From: JACKCB01 sp964452775
GTDB lineage: Bacteria; Chloroflexota; Anaerolineae; Promineifilales; Promineifilaceae
DNA length: 64,000 bases
Assembly: GCA_964452775.1 (NCBI GenBank)
Contig: CAYVQP010000007.1
Coordinates: forward strand, 1 to 64,000
Direction of reading: 5' to 3'
Positions 44,214 through 53,971 of the stretch are shown here, piece after piece (the stretch's first letter is position 1; each line of letters starts with the position of its first letter). Position numbers and translations under genes: made by a program. The notes below the pieces were generated by a model, which worked only from the letters and a program-made list of their open reading frames with translations, ran no database searches and was not told where the DNA came from.

Positions 44214-45038
44214 CTAGGCGTCCACACCCTCAACGGCAGGCGCTGAGTCTTGGAAGAAGCCGGAACCCCTTCTACCGCCGCCATGTGGGCCAAAGCCCCC
44301 GCGATGGCGCCCGCGACCGCCACCCCAGAATCCTCCGCCAAAGGCGCCGAAAGAGCTCTCGCTCTCGGTGAGCAGAGTGTCAGCCTGTTCCTGGGTAATC
44401 ACGCCATCGGCCAGGGCCTGTTCAACGGCGGCCTGATACGCCTCTTGAGCAGCGCTTTCGAGGGCTTCGTAATCGATGCGATCTCGCACTGACTTGCGCG
44501 CGGCAATGGCGTCTGCTTCTTCCTGAGTAATGTCGCCGGCTTCCACGGCCTCCGCCAGTTCCGCCGCCCACACCTCGTCATAGGCCGCCTGCAGTTCCTC
44601 AAGGCTGATGTTCAAGGCATCGGCCAGATACTGTCGTTCCGTGCTGCGGTTCGAGCCGCTGCCGAAGTGGTAAAGACTCCCGGCTCCGTCTGCCAGGAGC
44701 TCGTCGGCCTGTTCCTGAGTCAGCGTGCCGTCGGCGACTGCCTGTGCAACCATGGCTGAGAAGGCCTCTTCCTTTGCGGCATTCAACTCATCGACGGTGA
44801 TGCCCAACGCTTCTGCCAGGGCCTCACTGAGTTCACTACGATCGGCCCACATGCCTTGTGGGCCGCCTGAGTCAGATTCGTCATCGGGGGTAACATCCTC
44901 TTCGGCTTCGGCCGGAGTTTCCTCTGCGGAATCTGACTCCGAATCATCAACCTGCGCAAGCACGGCCGCGCCGCCGAACGCAATCCCCAGGGCCAGCAGC
45001 CCGCCAACTACCATATAACCGAACTTCTTCGTCAACAT
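44214..45038 (-). CDS. secreted acidic helical-repeat protein
   Basis: This 274-residue protein has a signal peptide (FGYMVVGGLLALGIAFGGAAVLAQ), an Asp/Glu/Ser-rich segment and three related helical units containing ALGITVDELNAAKEEA / GTLTQEQADELL, NISLEELQAAYDEV / GDITQEEADAI and VITQEQADTLL. The C-terminus is rich in Gly, His and Arg (GGGRGRHRGGFGPHGGG). The repeats look like DUF2680-type helix pairs. Function is unknown; the acidic and His-rich parts could bind metal. AAGGAG sits before the ATG; a GTG at 45041 is the alternative. It has its own strong terminator, so it is probably well expressed. Confidence 0.8.
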   Translation of the reverse strand: MLTKKFGYMVVGGLLALGIAFGGAAVLAQVDDSESDSAEETPAEAEEDVTPDDESDSGGPQGMWADRSELSEALAEALGITVDELNAAKEEAFSAMVAQAVADGTLTQEQADELLADGAGSLYHFGSGSNRSTERQYLADALNISLEELQAAYDEVWAAELAEAVEAGDITQEEADAIAARKSVRDRIDYEALESAAQEAYQAAVEQALADGVITQEQADTLLTESESSFGAFGGGFWGGGRGRHRGGFGPHGGGRRGSGFFQDSAPAVEGVDA

Positions 45039-45193
45039 CACATACTCCTTCTGTGTGTCAGTCGTTGTAATTGGAACTCAACATGGCCACAGAATAGCAG
45101 TTGGCTGTTCAGGAATAGTTAAGAAGTGATGCTGATGTTGTTACGTTGGATATTGGCTGCCCACGGAGATAGGGCATATGACGGCCGCAAGGT

Positions 45194-45233
45194 GCAGGCA
45201 TCCCGGATCTGTGCCAGCTTCCGGGATGCCTGC
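45194..45233 (-). terminator. 14-bp perfect hairpin after the macroglobulin gene
   Basis: GCAGGCATCCCGGA (45194-45207) and TCCGGGATGCCTGC (45220-45233), 12-base loop, no T-run, directly downstream of the giant minus-strand gene. Confidence 0.65.
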
Positions 45234-45244
45234 TGCGCTACAAC

Positions 45245-48200
45245 TTACTCTACTATTACCAGATCGCTACCGCTGCGCCCGAACACCTCGGGCGAATACA
45301 GCTCTTCCGCCTTCGCCGGCGGAACGATGAACGTTCCCGGCGTTGTCGCCCGGGTAACGTAACTGTACTCATACACTCCATCCCACAGGAGCGAGGCATA
45401 GGCCTGGGCGCTTTCGTCGCGCATGTTCTGATGCTCGTACCAGGTGCCCCACCACCACCAGCCGTAGCGAAAGTCCGGGCTGGCCGGGTCCTGCGGCACC
45501 GGGCCGGAAACTGCGAGCGAGGGATTCACGATCTCCAACCCAGCCGGCAGGGGATCGGTCAGCGCCACGTGGTAGCGGCGATTGCTGGCTACCAGCGTGA
45601 TCAGCACGCGCACGCGAGCGCCGGCCTTGATATGCCAGGCGCCGTCTTCATCCTGATACACATCATCCGGATCATCAACCGCCTCATACCGCCGTTGCAC
45701 CTCAAAGCCCATATCCAGGGGATCCAATTGCAGGTCCGTTGGCGCGTAGCTCAGGCCGAGCCGGTAGTAGAGCCGGCCGGTCCCATCCTTGTCCAGGATA
45801 AGCTCCGGCTGCCCATCCTGCAACTCGCCGGAAACGAGGTAGGACATGGGGATATCCGTCTCGTGGCGTTCCGTGGTGCGTCCTTCATAGGCGTGGCTAC
45901 CCACATAGGTGTCGCCCAGCCACATGCGGGCCACGAAGTCCGGCGTCTCCGCCTCGAAAGTCTGGAAGTAACGATCCAGCGCCAGCAGCACAAAGACGTT
46001 CTCCTGGGTGTTGTCCCAACGCCCACGCGTGCGGTGAGCCAGCAGCCCGTTCACCACCTTCGGGATCAAGTCGCTCTCCGGGTCGCCGGCGATTAGCGTG
46101 TCGAGAATGATCGCGTCCGTACGCCGGTTGGAGTGCAACATCAGGTAGGCGTCATCGCCGTAATCGGTGGTGAAGTTGGCCGCGCCGGCAGTCTCTACCG
46201 CCCGGTTGGCAATGTGTCGCTCAATGGCGGTAATGTCGCTCTGGTTCGCGCCGGGGTCGGAGAGCAGCACTTGCCAGAGCCAGGCCGCCGCCTCCAAGGA
46301 CAGATTTTCCAACCCGGCTTCTTCAATCAAGCTGCGCGCCCGGGCAGTGTCGCTATCACCCATCAGATGCCGGACGTACAACGCATATGCGGTAAGCGCC
46401 CGCTTGGTCTCCTCGCTGTAGTATTCCGGGTAGTAGCTTTCGATGTTCAAGAGGTAGTCGTGTACGCCGGAGATCATCTCGGCAGGCACCTCATAGCCCT
46501 TGTCCGCGGCGACTTGCAGCGCATGGCCCACGTGGATGGAATTAAAGGGAATGGAGTCCCATCCCCTCTGCCAGTACGGGAAACCCCCGTCGAAGTTCTG
46601 CATGCCGCGTAGCTGCTCGATGTCTGTCGCCACCGCCGCGTTCATTTCCTCCGGCGCAGGCAGTCCATCTGCGGAAAACGCCGTGAGCACGTCCCTCAGG
46701 GAAGCGATGGCCAGGATTTCCGAAGCCAGCTGCTCGGAGCCACTGTGCGGATAGGTCACCAGGTAAAGCACGGCATCGGTAAGAGCTTGCAGTGCGGTTG
46801 ACGATGTATCGATTTCCAACGAGCCGAATTGCGGGAAGACGTCCTCCAGCGGCAAGATTGGCTGGGCCACAGCTCCATCGTCAATTACGCCGTAGGTAGC
46901 AAACGCCTCGGTGGTTGCCGGCGTGTACACCGGCAGCTCAACCACTGCCGCGTCCGCGTAGTCGCCGGAAGCAGCCGCCACCTGGATGTGGGCAACTCCG
47001 GCGGACGCCGTTGCCGCCGGGAAGCGAACTTCGACACGATCGTTGGCCGGCACCGTTACTCGCCGGCCCGCTCCGTCCGTCAGGGAGAGATTGGACGTTG
47101 CCACGGCGACGTCAACCGTCATGGCTTCTTCCGTCTGGTTTTGTATCACCACCGGCAGCTCGAACCTGTCCCCGAAATTGAGGAAGCGCGGAGCCGAAGG
47201 GCGCACCATCAGGGGCAGGCGGGCGGTCAGGTTCGCTTCCGCCGAGCCGAACTTGTTGTCGCCGGCAACAGCAACCACCATGATCCGGTAGCGGGTCAGG
47301 TTGTCCGGCAACCGCACGGGAACCTGCGCCCGACCATCCGGGCCGGTGCGCACTTCCGGCGCAAAGATCGCCAGCGGATTGAAGTCGCTGCGTACCTGGA
47401 TTGGAGGAGCGCCGGCGCTGTCATCGCCCGGCGCTGCGCCGGCTGCCATTTCAGGCGCGGGCATTTCCGCCGGCGCGGTGGCCATGGCATCGAACATTGC
47501 CTCACCCTCTTCCATAACTTCCTGGCTGGCAACCAGTGACTCCGTTACCACACGCGCGGTTTCCGCCATGGCCAGGAGATCCGGGTTGGAAAGGACAATG
47601 CTGGAACGTGAGTAATTACTTTCTACGTAGCCGGGGCGAGTGCTGTAAAACACGGCCAACGGGTCGGTCAGGGCATAATTGCTGAGCGCCAGAATGGCCT
47701 CATCCACCACGACGACCGCCAGCTCAGCGTCGCTCACCGGCGCGCCGGCGGCATCGGTCAACAGCAGGTCAATAGTTGTCTCGGCGCCCGGCGCCAGCTC
47801 TGTCTCCTGCGGCGTGATCGCCAGGGTCAGTTCCCGGCTGGCCGGTGGAACATTGAGCGTCAGGTGGCCGGTGGCAAATGCCGGGCGCGGCGGCAGTTCA
47901 GCTATCTCATCGCCCTCGTCATTCGTGCGCGGCGCTGCTCCCACCGCATCCACCTGTAGCTGCAAGTTGGGGATGTGAGCTTCGGCAATGGGAATGCTGA
48001 GGGTCATTGAACCCTCATTCAGCGTATGGCGTTCTGTGTACAGGATGCCGTTCCGGCTGACGGTAACCAACAGCTCGGCCGGGCTGAACGGCGTCTGCAC
48101 CAGAATTTGAGCGGTGTCGCCCGGCTGGTAAGTCTCCTTATCCGGAATGAGGGTGACGCTTTCCTGGGTCACCTCTCGCGCCGGCGGCTGCTCCCCGCCG

Positions 48201-51200
48201 GCGACCCAACGGGTCAGTTGGCTCAGGTTCTCACGCCCGGCAGAGTCTGAAACCACGGCCGTAATCTGGTAGCTGCCGCCCAACTCGGCCTCAAAGGTAC
48301 ATTGCACCGCTTCCTGGGCGGAGCTGACCGTGCACTCCTGCACGTCCACCTCTTCTTCCGCCCAACCACTCTCGCCGAACTGCCATTCCAGCCGCCCGGC
48401 GCGGACCTCAACTGGTTGCCCGGCTATAGAGTTGCCGTCCACATCGGTGACGATCAACTCTATCTCCAGCGGCTCGCCACGCTCGACGAAGGTCTGCTTG
48501 CTGCGCAACCCTACATACAGTTCGGAAGGATGCACTAACAGGGAGATGGCCGCGGCCCACGCTTGCCGGTTGACGTCCATCACCGAGACATCGGCCTGGA
48601 TGCTGTAAGGACGCGGCTCCGGGTTCTCGTCAAACTCCAGGTGAAGGTAGTGATTGCCGGTGGCATCCGTCAACCCGCTGAAGGTCTCAACGGTCGCTTC
48701 ATCGAACTCAGGTGGGAAGTATGCCGGCTCGCTGAACGCGAAGTCGATACAGCAGTCAAACGGCTCCCACCAGGGAATCCATTTGCCGAAGGTGAAACCC
48801 GGCCAATTCGGCGGGCTATAGCTACTTGGCGACGAAGTTACTGTCCAGGTGACTTCCGCATTGGGCAGCGGGCCGCCGGCAAAGTAATTGGCAGAGGCGG
48901 CAACCACCGCTTCGCCGCCGATGTAATAGGGCCCGGTGGTCTCGTTGCGCGCGCTGACCTCAAACTCCGGCCGGCGGAACTCCTGAATTTGAAAGTTGTG
49001 ATAGCCGTCAACGCCGGAAAGGTCGTCAGTTCGCCCTTCTGCGCGCATCTGCACGTAGGCAAAGCCCAGGTTGGCATTGTCCGGGATTAAGAAGTCGATA
49101 TCGAAGCCACCCAACGCGCTGACTTCCGCTTCGCCGCTGGTCAGCTCATTGCCCTGCGGGTCGTATACCAGATAGCTGATGCTGGAGACATTGTCACCAA
49201 CTAGGCCAACATCGCCATCCTGGCGGCCCCCAATCCGGCGCAACCAGCCCTTGATGTGCACTTCCTCGCCCGGGCGATACATCTGCCGGTCGTCGAACAG
49301 GTACCAGCGCAACTCGTCCACTATCGGACTTGGCTGCCAGGCGTAGTCCGCCCAACGATAGGGCGACGCCGGCAACAGGGTGCGATCGTCGCCCTGCTCC
49401 GCCACGATATATCTCAGACCGTCTGCCGGCAGGTCGAAGCGGGCTACGCCGTCGCTGCCGGTGGTCGCCAGCACTGATCCGTCGTCGCCCAGAATGGTCA
49501 CGCCGGACAGCGGCGCGCCATCGGTTAACGACGTAGCCCAGGCGACCATCTCACTGTGGTCAAGAAAGGCATCCAGTCCGATTTCAGTGGACTGCACCCA
49601 GGTATGGATCGTCGGACGCCAGCTATCGAGGGGCAAGAAACTATCCGGCGGACGCACAACAAGCACCAGGTTGCCGGCGCCCTGCGGCAATGCCTCGCTC
49701 AAGTCAATTGCGACCTCGGTCAACGTGTCGGGCGCAGACTCAATGGGGATTGTCTTGTCAAGTACCAGCCGGCCGGGCGGCGCCGGCGTATCAAACTGCG
49801 CGTTGTATTCTTGCATATAAGTTTGATATGCCGGCCAGTCAGAGGGAGAAACCTCGTAGGCCCTGACCACCAGCTCGTCATAATTGATCGTGAACACGGA
49901 CAACGCAGGCTTGTCAGAAGCCGGGTCCAGGATGATCATGTCCTGGTCCGGGCCGGAGAGTACCGGTTCGGCCGAACCGACGCGGAAAATCAGCGTCTCC
50001 TCGCTGCCCAACGTCTGTCCGAAGACGTCCTGCAAATCCGCGCTGACTGTTACTCGATAATTCGTTCGACCAGTGGTTGCGCCCTGGATGTTAATCGTGC
50101 CGCCATAAATCTGGACGCTGGCTCCGGGTAACGCCGGCTCAATCACCAGCATCGAAGGGTCGTAGGCGCCGGAATTAATTGGATTGTTGAACTCGATGTA
50201 AAACGGAGTCAGCGGCGGGCAATCGTCAGATCCCCACGAGCATCCGTATTCGACGATTTCCAGCGGTGCATAGGTGCGGAAGCTGTAACTTTGCTCCGTT
50301 TGCGTTCGCAGGGGCCCTTCCGCTGAAGGAGCGCCGGCGGGAATTACGACGTCAACCTGCGCGCTGGCGGGTAGGGGAGAAGTTGCTTTGAAAGCCAGCC
50401 AGCGCCCCTCCGGCGTGTTCTCTGAAGTCCAGCGCATGTTCTCGTCACTCTCGACTTCCTCCTGCGTCGCCAACCGTGTGCTGACCCGCGAACCGTTCGC
50501 CGTAACGGATACGGCGTCCAGCATGGCCTGCGGATCGATCCGCTGGTCAAAGGCGATAAAGAAGGTCGGCTCTAACGGCTCGGCTTCGCCCTGGGGATAA
50601 CCGGTGGTCATCACCGGCGGAGGGGTGGTGAAGCGCCAGGAAACCGCTTCGGCCAACGGATTGCCGGCGGCGGAGGTTATGCCGGCCGGAACCGTGATTG
50701 TGTACTCGGTGGCCTGGGGTAGGCGGTCAATTAGTTCCGAGTCGTACTCAAAGGTCAGTGTCTTCGTGCCGGCCCAGCGCCAGACGCCGGGCAGTTCCGG
50801 CTGGATGGTCAGCGGCGTCTCCAATTCAGCCAGGTCGGAGAGGGTTCCCAGGGGGATCATCGGCTGGTTGAAGGTCACGCTGATGAAGGGCGCCAACGGC
50901 ACCTCGCCTTCCGGCGAGTAGCGCAGCACCTCCAGCGGTCCGCTAACCACTTCCGGAGCCACGTCGGGCGCGGCGGGCGGCGGAAAGCTCTCCTCAATGG
51001 TCTCGCCCGTCAATGGAGGCGGCAACACCTCATCCGGCAACTGAAAGTCAACCACGTCGCCGGCTTCCCCTTCAAGAGGCGGCAAACGATCCAGCAAGCG
51101 GGCAGTCTCTTCCTCCGAAAGAGGATCGCCGGGGACTACGGCCAGCGGCGCGGTAGTTACCGGTTGGGCGGAGCCTTCACTGAGGCGCAAGCGCAACAGC

Positions 51201-51442
51201 CCGGCTACGCCGCCAAGACCGCTCACCCCACTTTCGGAGGTTGCTGCCGTATCTCCGAAGCCGGTCACCTGGGCCGCGCCAAGCAACGGCAGTTGCGTAC
51301 GGCTGCTGGTATCCACTCGATTCAGGTTGTAGAAATAAAGGAGAACCGCCCCAATGGCGACCAGACAAACGGTCATTATTGCGCCGGCGGTAATTGCTAT
51401 CGCCCACTTGCGATTGCGCATCTTGCTGGGTTCTGTAGTCAT
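45245..51442 (-). CDS. alpha-2-macroglobulin-like envelope protein
   Basis: This 2065-residue protein is held by an N-terminal membrane helix (about 13-36) and otherwise lies outside the cell. After a Pro/Glu-rich stretch come Big_5-type Ig-like domains (about 165-480), then macroglobulin domains including the bait-side MG2 and A2M regions (STRPGYVESNYSRSS, FFAPEVRTGPDGRAQVPVRLPDN-like segment near 1340) and a helical toroid thioester domain. Where thioester family members read G-C-x-E-Q, this reads SGSEQ, so the covalent trap is lost. Such proteins trap attacking proteases. No penicillin-binding protein 1C gene, its usual neighbour in proteobacteria, is seen. GGAGG precedes the ATG. Confidence 0.9.
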   Translation of the reverse strand: MTTEPSKMRNRKWAIAITAGAIMTVCLVAIGAVLLYFYNLNRVDTSSRTQLPLLGAAQVTGFGDTAATSESGVSGLGGVAGLLRLRLSEGSAQPVTTAPLAVVPGDPLSEEETARLLDRLPPLEGEAGDVVDFQLPDEVLPPPLTGETIEESFPPPAAPDVAPEVVSGPLEVLRYSPEGEVPLAPFISVTFNQPMIPLGTLSDLAELETPLTIQPELPGVWRWAGTKTLTFEYDSELIDRLPQATEYTITVPAGITSAAGNPLAEAVSWRFTTPPPVMTTGYPQGEAEPLEPTFFIAFDQRIDPQAMLDAVSVTANGSRVSTRLATQEEVESDENMRWTSENTPEGRWLAFKATSPLPASAQVDVVIPAGAPSAEGPLRTQTEQSYSFRTYAPLEIVEYGCSWGSDDCPPLTPFYIEFNNPINSGAYDPSMLVIEPALPGASVQIYGGTINIQGATTGRTNYRVTVSADLQDVFGQTLGSEETLIFRVGSAEPVLSGPDQDMIILDPASDKPALSVFTINYDELVVRAYEVSPSDWPAYQTYMQEYNAQFDTPAPPGRLVLDKTIPIESAPDTLTEVAIDLSEALPQGAGNLVLVVRPPDSFLPLDSWRPTIHTWVQSTEIGLDAFLDHSEMVAWATSLTDGAPLSGVTILGDDGSVLATTGSDGVARFDLPADGLRYIVAEQGDDRTLLPASPYRWADYAWQPSPIVDELRWYLFDDRQMYRPGEEVHIKGWLRRIGGRQDGDVGLVGDNVSSISYLVYDPQGNELTSGEAEVSALGGFDIDFLIPDNANLGFAYVQMRAEGRTDDLSGVDGYHNFQIQEFRRPEFEVSARNETTGPYYIGGEAVVAASANYFAGGPLPNAEVTWTVTSSPSSYSPPNWPGFTFGKWIPWWEPFDCCIDFAFSEPAYFPPEFDEATVETFSGLTDATGNHYLHLEFDENPEPRPYSIQADVSVMDVNRQAWAAAISLLVHPSELYVGLRSKQTFVERGEPLEIELIVTDVDGNSIAGQPVEVRAGRLEWQFGESGWAEEEVDVQECTVSSAQEAVQCTFEAELGGSYQITAVVSDSAGRENLSQLTRWVAGGEQPPAREVTQESVTLIPDKETYQPGDTAQILVQTPFSPAELLVTVSRNGILYTERHTLNEGSMTLSIPIAEAHIPNLQLQVDAVGAAPRTNDEGDEIAELPPRPAFATGHLTLNVPPASRELTLAITPQETELAPGAETTIDLLLTDAAGAPVSDAELAVVVVDEAILALSNYALTDPLAVFYSTRPGYVESNYSRSSIVLSNPDLLAMAETARVVTESLVASQEVMEEGEAMFDAMATAPAEMPAPEMAAGAAPGDDSAGAPPIQVRSDFNPLAIFAPEVRTGPDGRAQVPVRLPDNLTRYRIMVVAVAGDNKFGSAEANLTARLPLMVRPSAPRFLNFGDRFELPVVIQNQTEEAMTVDVAVATSNLSLTDGAGRRVTVPANDRVEVRFPAATASAGVAHIQVAAASGDYADAAVVELPVYTPATTEAFATYGVIDDGAVAQPILPLEDVFPQFGSLEIDTSSTALQALTDAVLYLVTYPHSGSEQLASEILAIASLRDVLTAFSADGLPAPEEMNAAVATDIEQLRGMQNFDGGFPYWQRGWDSIPFNSIHVGHALQVAADKGYEVPAEMISGVHDYLLNIESYYPEYYSEETKRALTAYALYVRHLMGDSDTARARSLIEEAGLENLSLEAAAWLWQVLLSDPGANQSDITAIERHIANRAVETAGAANFTTDYGDDAYLMLHSNRRTDAIILDTLIAGDPESDLIPKVVNGLLAHRTRGRWDNTQENVFVLLALDRYFQTFEAETPDFVARMWLGDTYVGSHAYEGRTTERHETDIPMSYLVSGELQDGQPELILDKDGTGRLYYRLGLSYAPTDLQLDPLDMGFEVQRRYEAVDDPDDVYQDEDGAWHIKAGARVRVLITLVASNRRYHVALTDPLPAGLEIVNPSLAVSGPVPQDPASPDFRYGWWWWGTWYEHQNMRDESAQAYASLLWDGVYEYSYVTRATTPGTFIVPPAKAEELYSPEVFGRSGSDLVIVE

Positions 51443-51610
51443 GGCTCAAAATCCTCCGTCAGGCAGAGCGCCAAATGCAAATCAAGAGAGGCGCAAGTCT
51501 GGCGCCATCTATTCTAACCGGAAAGACGGCGCCAGGCGCTAAATAGTTCCATCATGGCCGGCAATTGCCCGCAAAGCGATCTTACTGCCGGCTCGGAAAC
51601 CGGCGCTAGA

Positions 51611-51638
51611 TTGGCCGTATGGTGAAAGAAGGTACAAT
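51611..51638 (+). promoter_or_regulatory. promoter for first YfhO gene
   Basis: TTGGCC (51611-51616), 16 bases, TACAAT (51633-51638). The ATG at 51647 is 9 bases on, with no ribosome site, suggesting a leaderless message. Confidence 0.55.
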
Positions 51639-51646
51639 TCCGGCCC

Positions 51647-53971
51647 ATGTCACGGTGGCTACGACGATACCGCGAAGCGCTGACAGTTGCCTTCCTGATG
51701 CTGTCAGCGTTTGTGTTCCTGGGTGCTGCCCTGCGGCCCGAAGAAGGCCGGATGCTTTACGGATTTGACCTGGAGCGTCTCTTCTATCCCTTTGGCGATT
51801 TCATGTTCAAGGCGCTCCGCGAAGGGAAGCTGCCCCTGTGGAACCCCTTTGTTTTCCTCGGATTCCCACAATTCGCCGAGCCTCAGCTATCGTTGTTCTA
51901 CCCACTTACCTGGCCGTTAGCCTGGCTGTCGCCGGAGATCGCTTTTCCGCTGCAGTATGCACTGCACTTTGGATGGGCGGCGGTAGGCGGTTACGTGCTC
52001 CTTCGCCGGCTTGGGGCGAAGTGGGCCGGCTCGATGTTGGCCGGCTTCACCCTGGCCTATGCGCTCACCATGACCGTCCGCCTGTGGGTCGGCCATATGC
52101 CGCACGTCATGACTCTTGCCTGGGCCCCCTGGTGCCTGGCGGCAGCGCACTGGGCGGTGCAAAAGAAAAGCTGGCCGGCCACCCTGGTTGCCGCCGTGCC
52201 CCTGGCGCTCGCCTTCCTGGTGGGCTACATCCCATATCTGATCCTGCTTGTCCCGGCGCTGGTCGTCTTCATGCTCTGGTTAGCAGGAACGGCCTGGCTG
52301 GAGGGCGACCGGCGCGGTGCGGTGCGCATCGCCGGTCAACTGGCCGTGTTGGGCCTTTTCGCCGCGCTGTTAGCGGCCATTCAACTGCTGCCCACCCTGC
52401 AGTTCACGTCGCTCTCCAACCGGCTGGCCGACCGCTACAACTTTGACGACAGCTATCCAATCGCATTGCCCTACTTCCTCACCGTTCTAATGCCGGACCT
52501 GTTTGGCGCGCCGCGCGGGGGAGTCGAGTTGTGGCTGGGTGATCTGCCGGGGGCAATCTACTGGGAATGGGCGCTGTACATCGGCATCCTGCCGCTGCTC
52601 TTGTTCGTCCTGACCTGGTCCTGGGGGCGAAAGCGTTGGCGCTTCTGGGTCATCTTCGGATTGGTCGGCCTCATCCTCTCGCTGGGCGACAAGGGGGCGC
52701 TCCACCGGCTGCTCTATGACTTTGTGCCCGGCATGGATTGGTTTCGCTTCGCCAGCCGGCCGATCTACTTCTTCGGCCTATCCGCTACGGTGGCCGCCGG
52801 GCTAATGTTTGACTACTGGTTCGACCAGCCGGCGGAACAATATGCTAGCCGCGCCGGCCGGCTGCGCACCGCCTTGTATGTGATGTTGCCTCTTGGCTTC
52901 TTCATCGCCATGCTGTCCGTATTCTGGCAGGCGGCGCAAGTTGAGACCGAGCAACTGGCCATTGCCAGCAACATCACCAGTCAGATCATGCGTCTGATGC
53001 TGCTTCTGGCAGCGGCGCTGGCCCTGCTGATCTGGGGTTACGGCCGCCCGCGCTGGCAGCTGGCGGCGCTGGCGCTGGCCCTGATCGCGGTTGACTTGTG
53101 GGGCCTGGGAAATAAATACATCACCGATGTTTCTAAGGAGGGCGAACTAGGCTGGCTGATGGCCGACCTTGCTTTGCCCGAGAACCGGCTCGACTATCGC
53201 GTGTTTAGCAAGGCATTGCCCGAGAACAACGGCTATTTCCAGGGTTTTTATAATATCTACGGCTATGACGGCTTCACCCTGGAGACGAGCGAGGTGATGG
53301 AAGGGCTGGCCGTCTCGGATGCCCGCATCGTGCGCATGTTGAGCGGGCGCTACTTGCTGCACGGGCCCTGGTGGGAGCTGCCGGTCATCGCCCCCGGCTG
53401 GGAAGTGCTCACCGAGCCGGCCGGGGTTACGATCTACTCCCGCGAAGACGCCGGCCCACGTGCCTTTGTGGTCCACGACGTGATCAGCGCGGCGAATGGT
53501 GAAGAAGCGCTGCAAATCATGGCCGATCCAGCCATTGACTTCACCCGCACGGCAGTCGTGCAGGCGAAGGAGGGCGCTAGTTGCGTGGTTGAGCAGCCGC
53601 CGGAGAGCGACCCGGCGCAGGTCAGCACGGCGGGCATTTTCTCCTATGAGCCGGAACGGGTCGTCGTACACGTGAATGCTGCCGCCGGCGGCTGGCTGGT
53701 GCTGAACGACCTTGACTACCCCGGCTGGACAGCAACTCTCGACGGCCAGTCAACGCCGGTCCAGACGACCAACTACGCGCTGCGCGGCGTCTGCGTCCCC
53801 GCCGGGCAACACGAGGTGGTTTTTGCCTTCCAACCGGCGATTCTGCGCTACGGCGCGATTGTGACAATTGCCGCGCTCTTGGTCCTGGTGGTCGCGGTCG
53901 TAGTCATGCTGTTGCGCCGCCGGCAGGCGACGGAGCCGCGCTCCGGGGAGAGCGAAGTAAGGCCCGCATGA
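51647..53971 (+). CDS. YfhO family GT-C membrane protein (1)
   Basis: This 774-residue protein has about 12 membrane helices and a C-terminal outer beta domain. The N-terminal outer loop MLYGFDLERLFYPFGDFMFKALREGKLPLWNP and FLGFPQFAEPQLSLFYPLTWPLAW are typical of YfhO, whose Bacillus member is needed to glycosylate lipoteichoic acid. The end GWLVLNDLDYPGWTATLDGQ...GVCVPAGQHEVVF is a conserved outer domain. It probably transfers a sugar from a lipid carrier outside the membrane. It overlaps the next paralogue by 4 bp (ATGA), so the two are translated together. Confidence 0.88.
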   Translation: MSRWLRRYREALTVAFLMLSAFVFLGAALRPEEGRMLYGFDLERLFYPFGDFMFKALREGKLPLWNPFVFLGFPQFAEPQLSLFYPLTWPLAWLSPEIAFPLQYALHFGWAAVGGYVLLRRLGAKWAGSMLAGFTLAYALTMTVRLWVGHMPHVMTLAWAPWCLAAAHWAVQKKSWPATLVAAVPLALAFLVGYIPYLILLVPALVVFMLWLAGTAWLEGDRRGAVRIAGQLAVLGLFAALLAAIQLLPTLQFTSLSNRLADRYNFDDSYPIALPYFLTVLMPDLFGAPRGGVELWLGDLPGAIYWEWALYIGILPLLLFVLTWSWGRKRWRFWVIFGLVGLILSLGDKGALHRLLYDFVPGMDWFRFASRPIYFFGLSATVAAGLMFDYWFDQPAEQYASRAGRLRTALYVMLPLGFFIAMLSVFWQAAQVETEQLAIASNITSQIMRLMLLLAAALALLIWGYGRPRWQLAALALALIAVDLWGLGNKYITDVSKEGELGWLMADLALPENRLDYRVFSKALPENNGYFQGFYNIYGYDGFTLETSEVMEGLAVSDARIVRMLSGRYLLHGPWWELPVIAPGWEVLTEPAGVTIYSREDAGPRAFVVHDVISAANGEEALQIMADPAIDFTRTAVVQAKEGASCVVEQPPESDPAQVSTAGIFSYEPERVVVHVNAAAGGWLVLNDLDYPGWTATLDGQSTPVQTTNYALRGVCVPAGQHEVVFAFQPAILRYGAIVTIAALLVLVVAVVVMLLRRRQATEPRSGESEVRPA

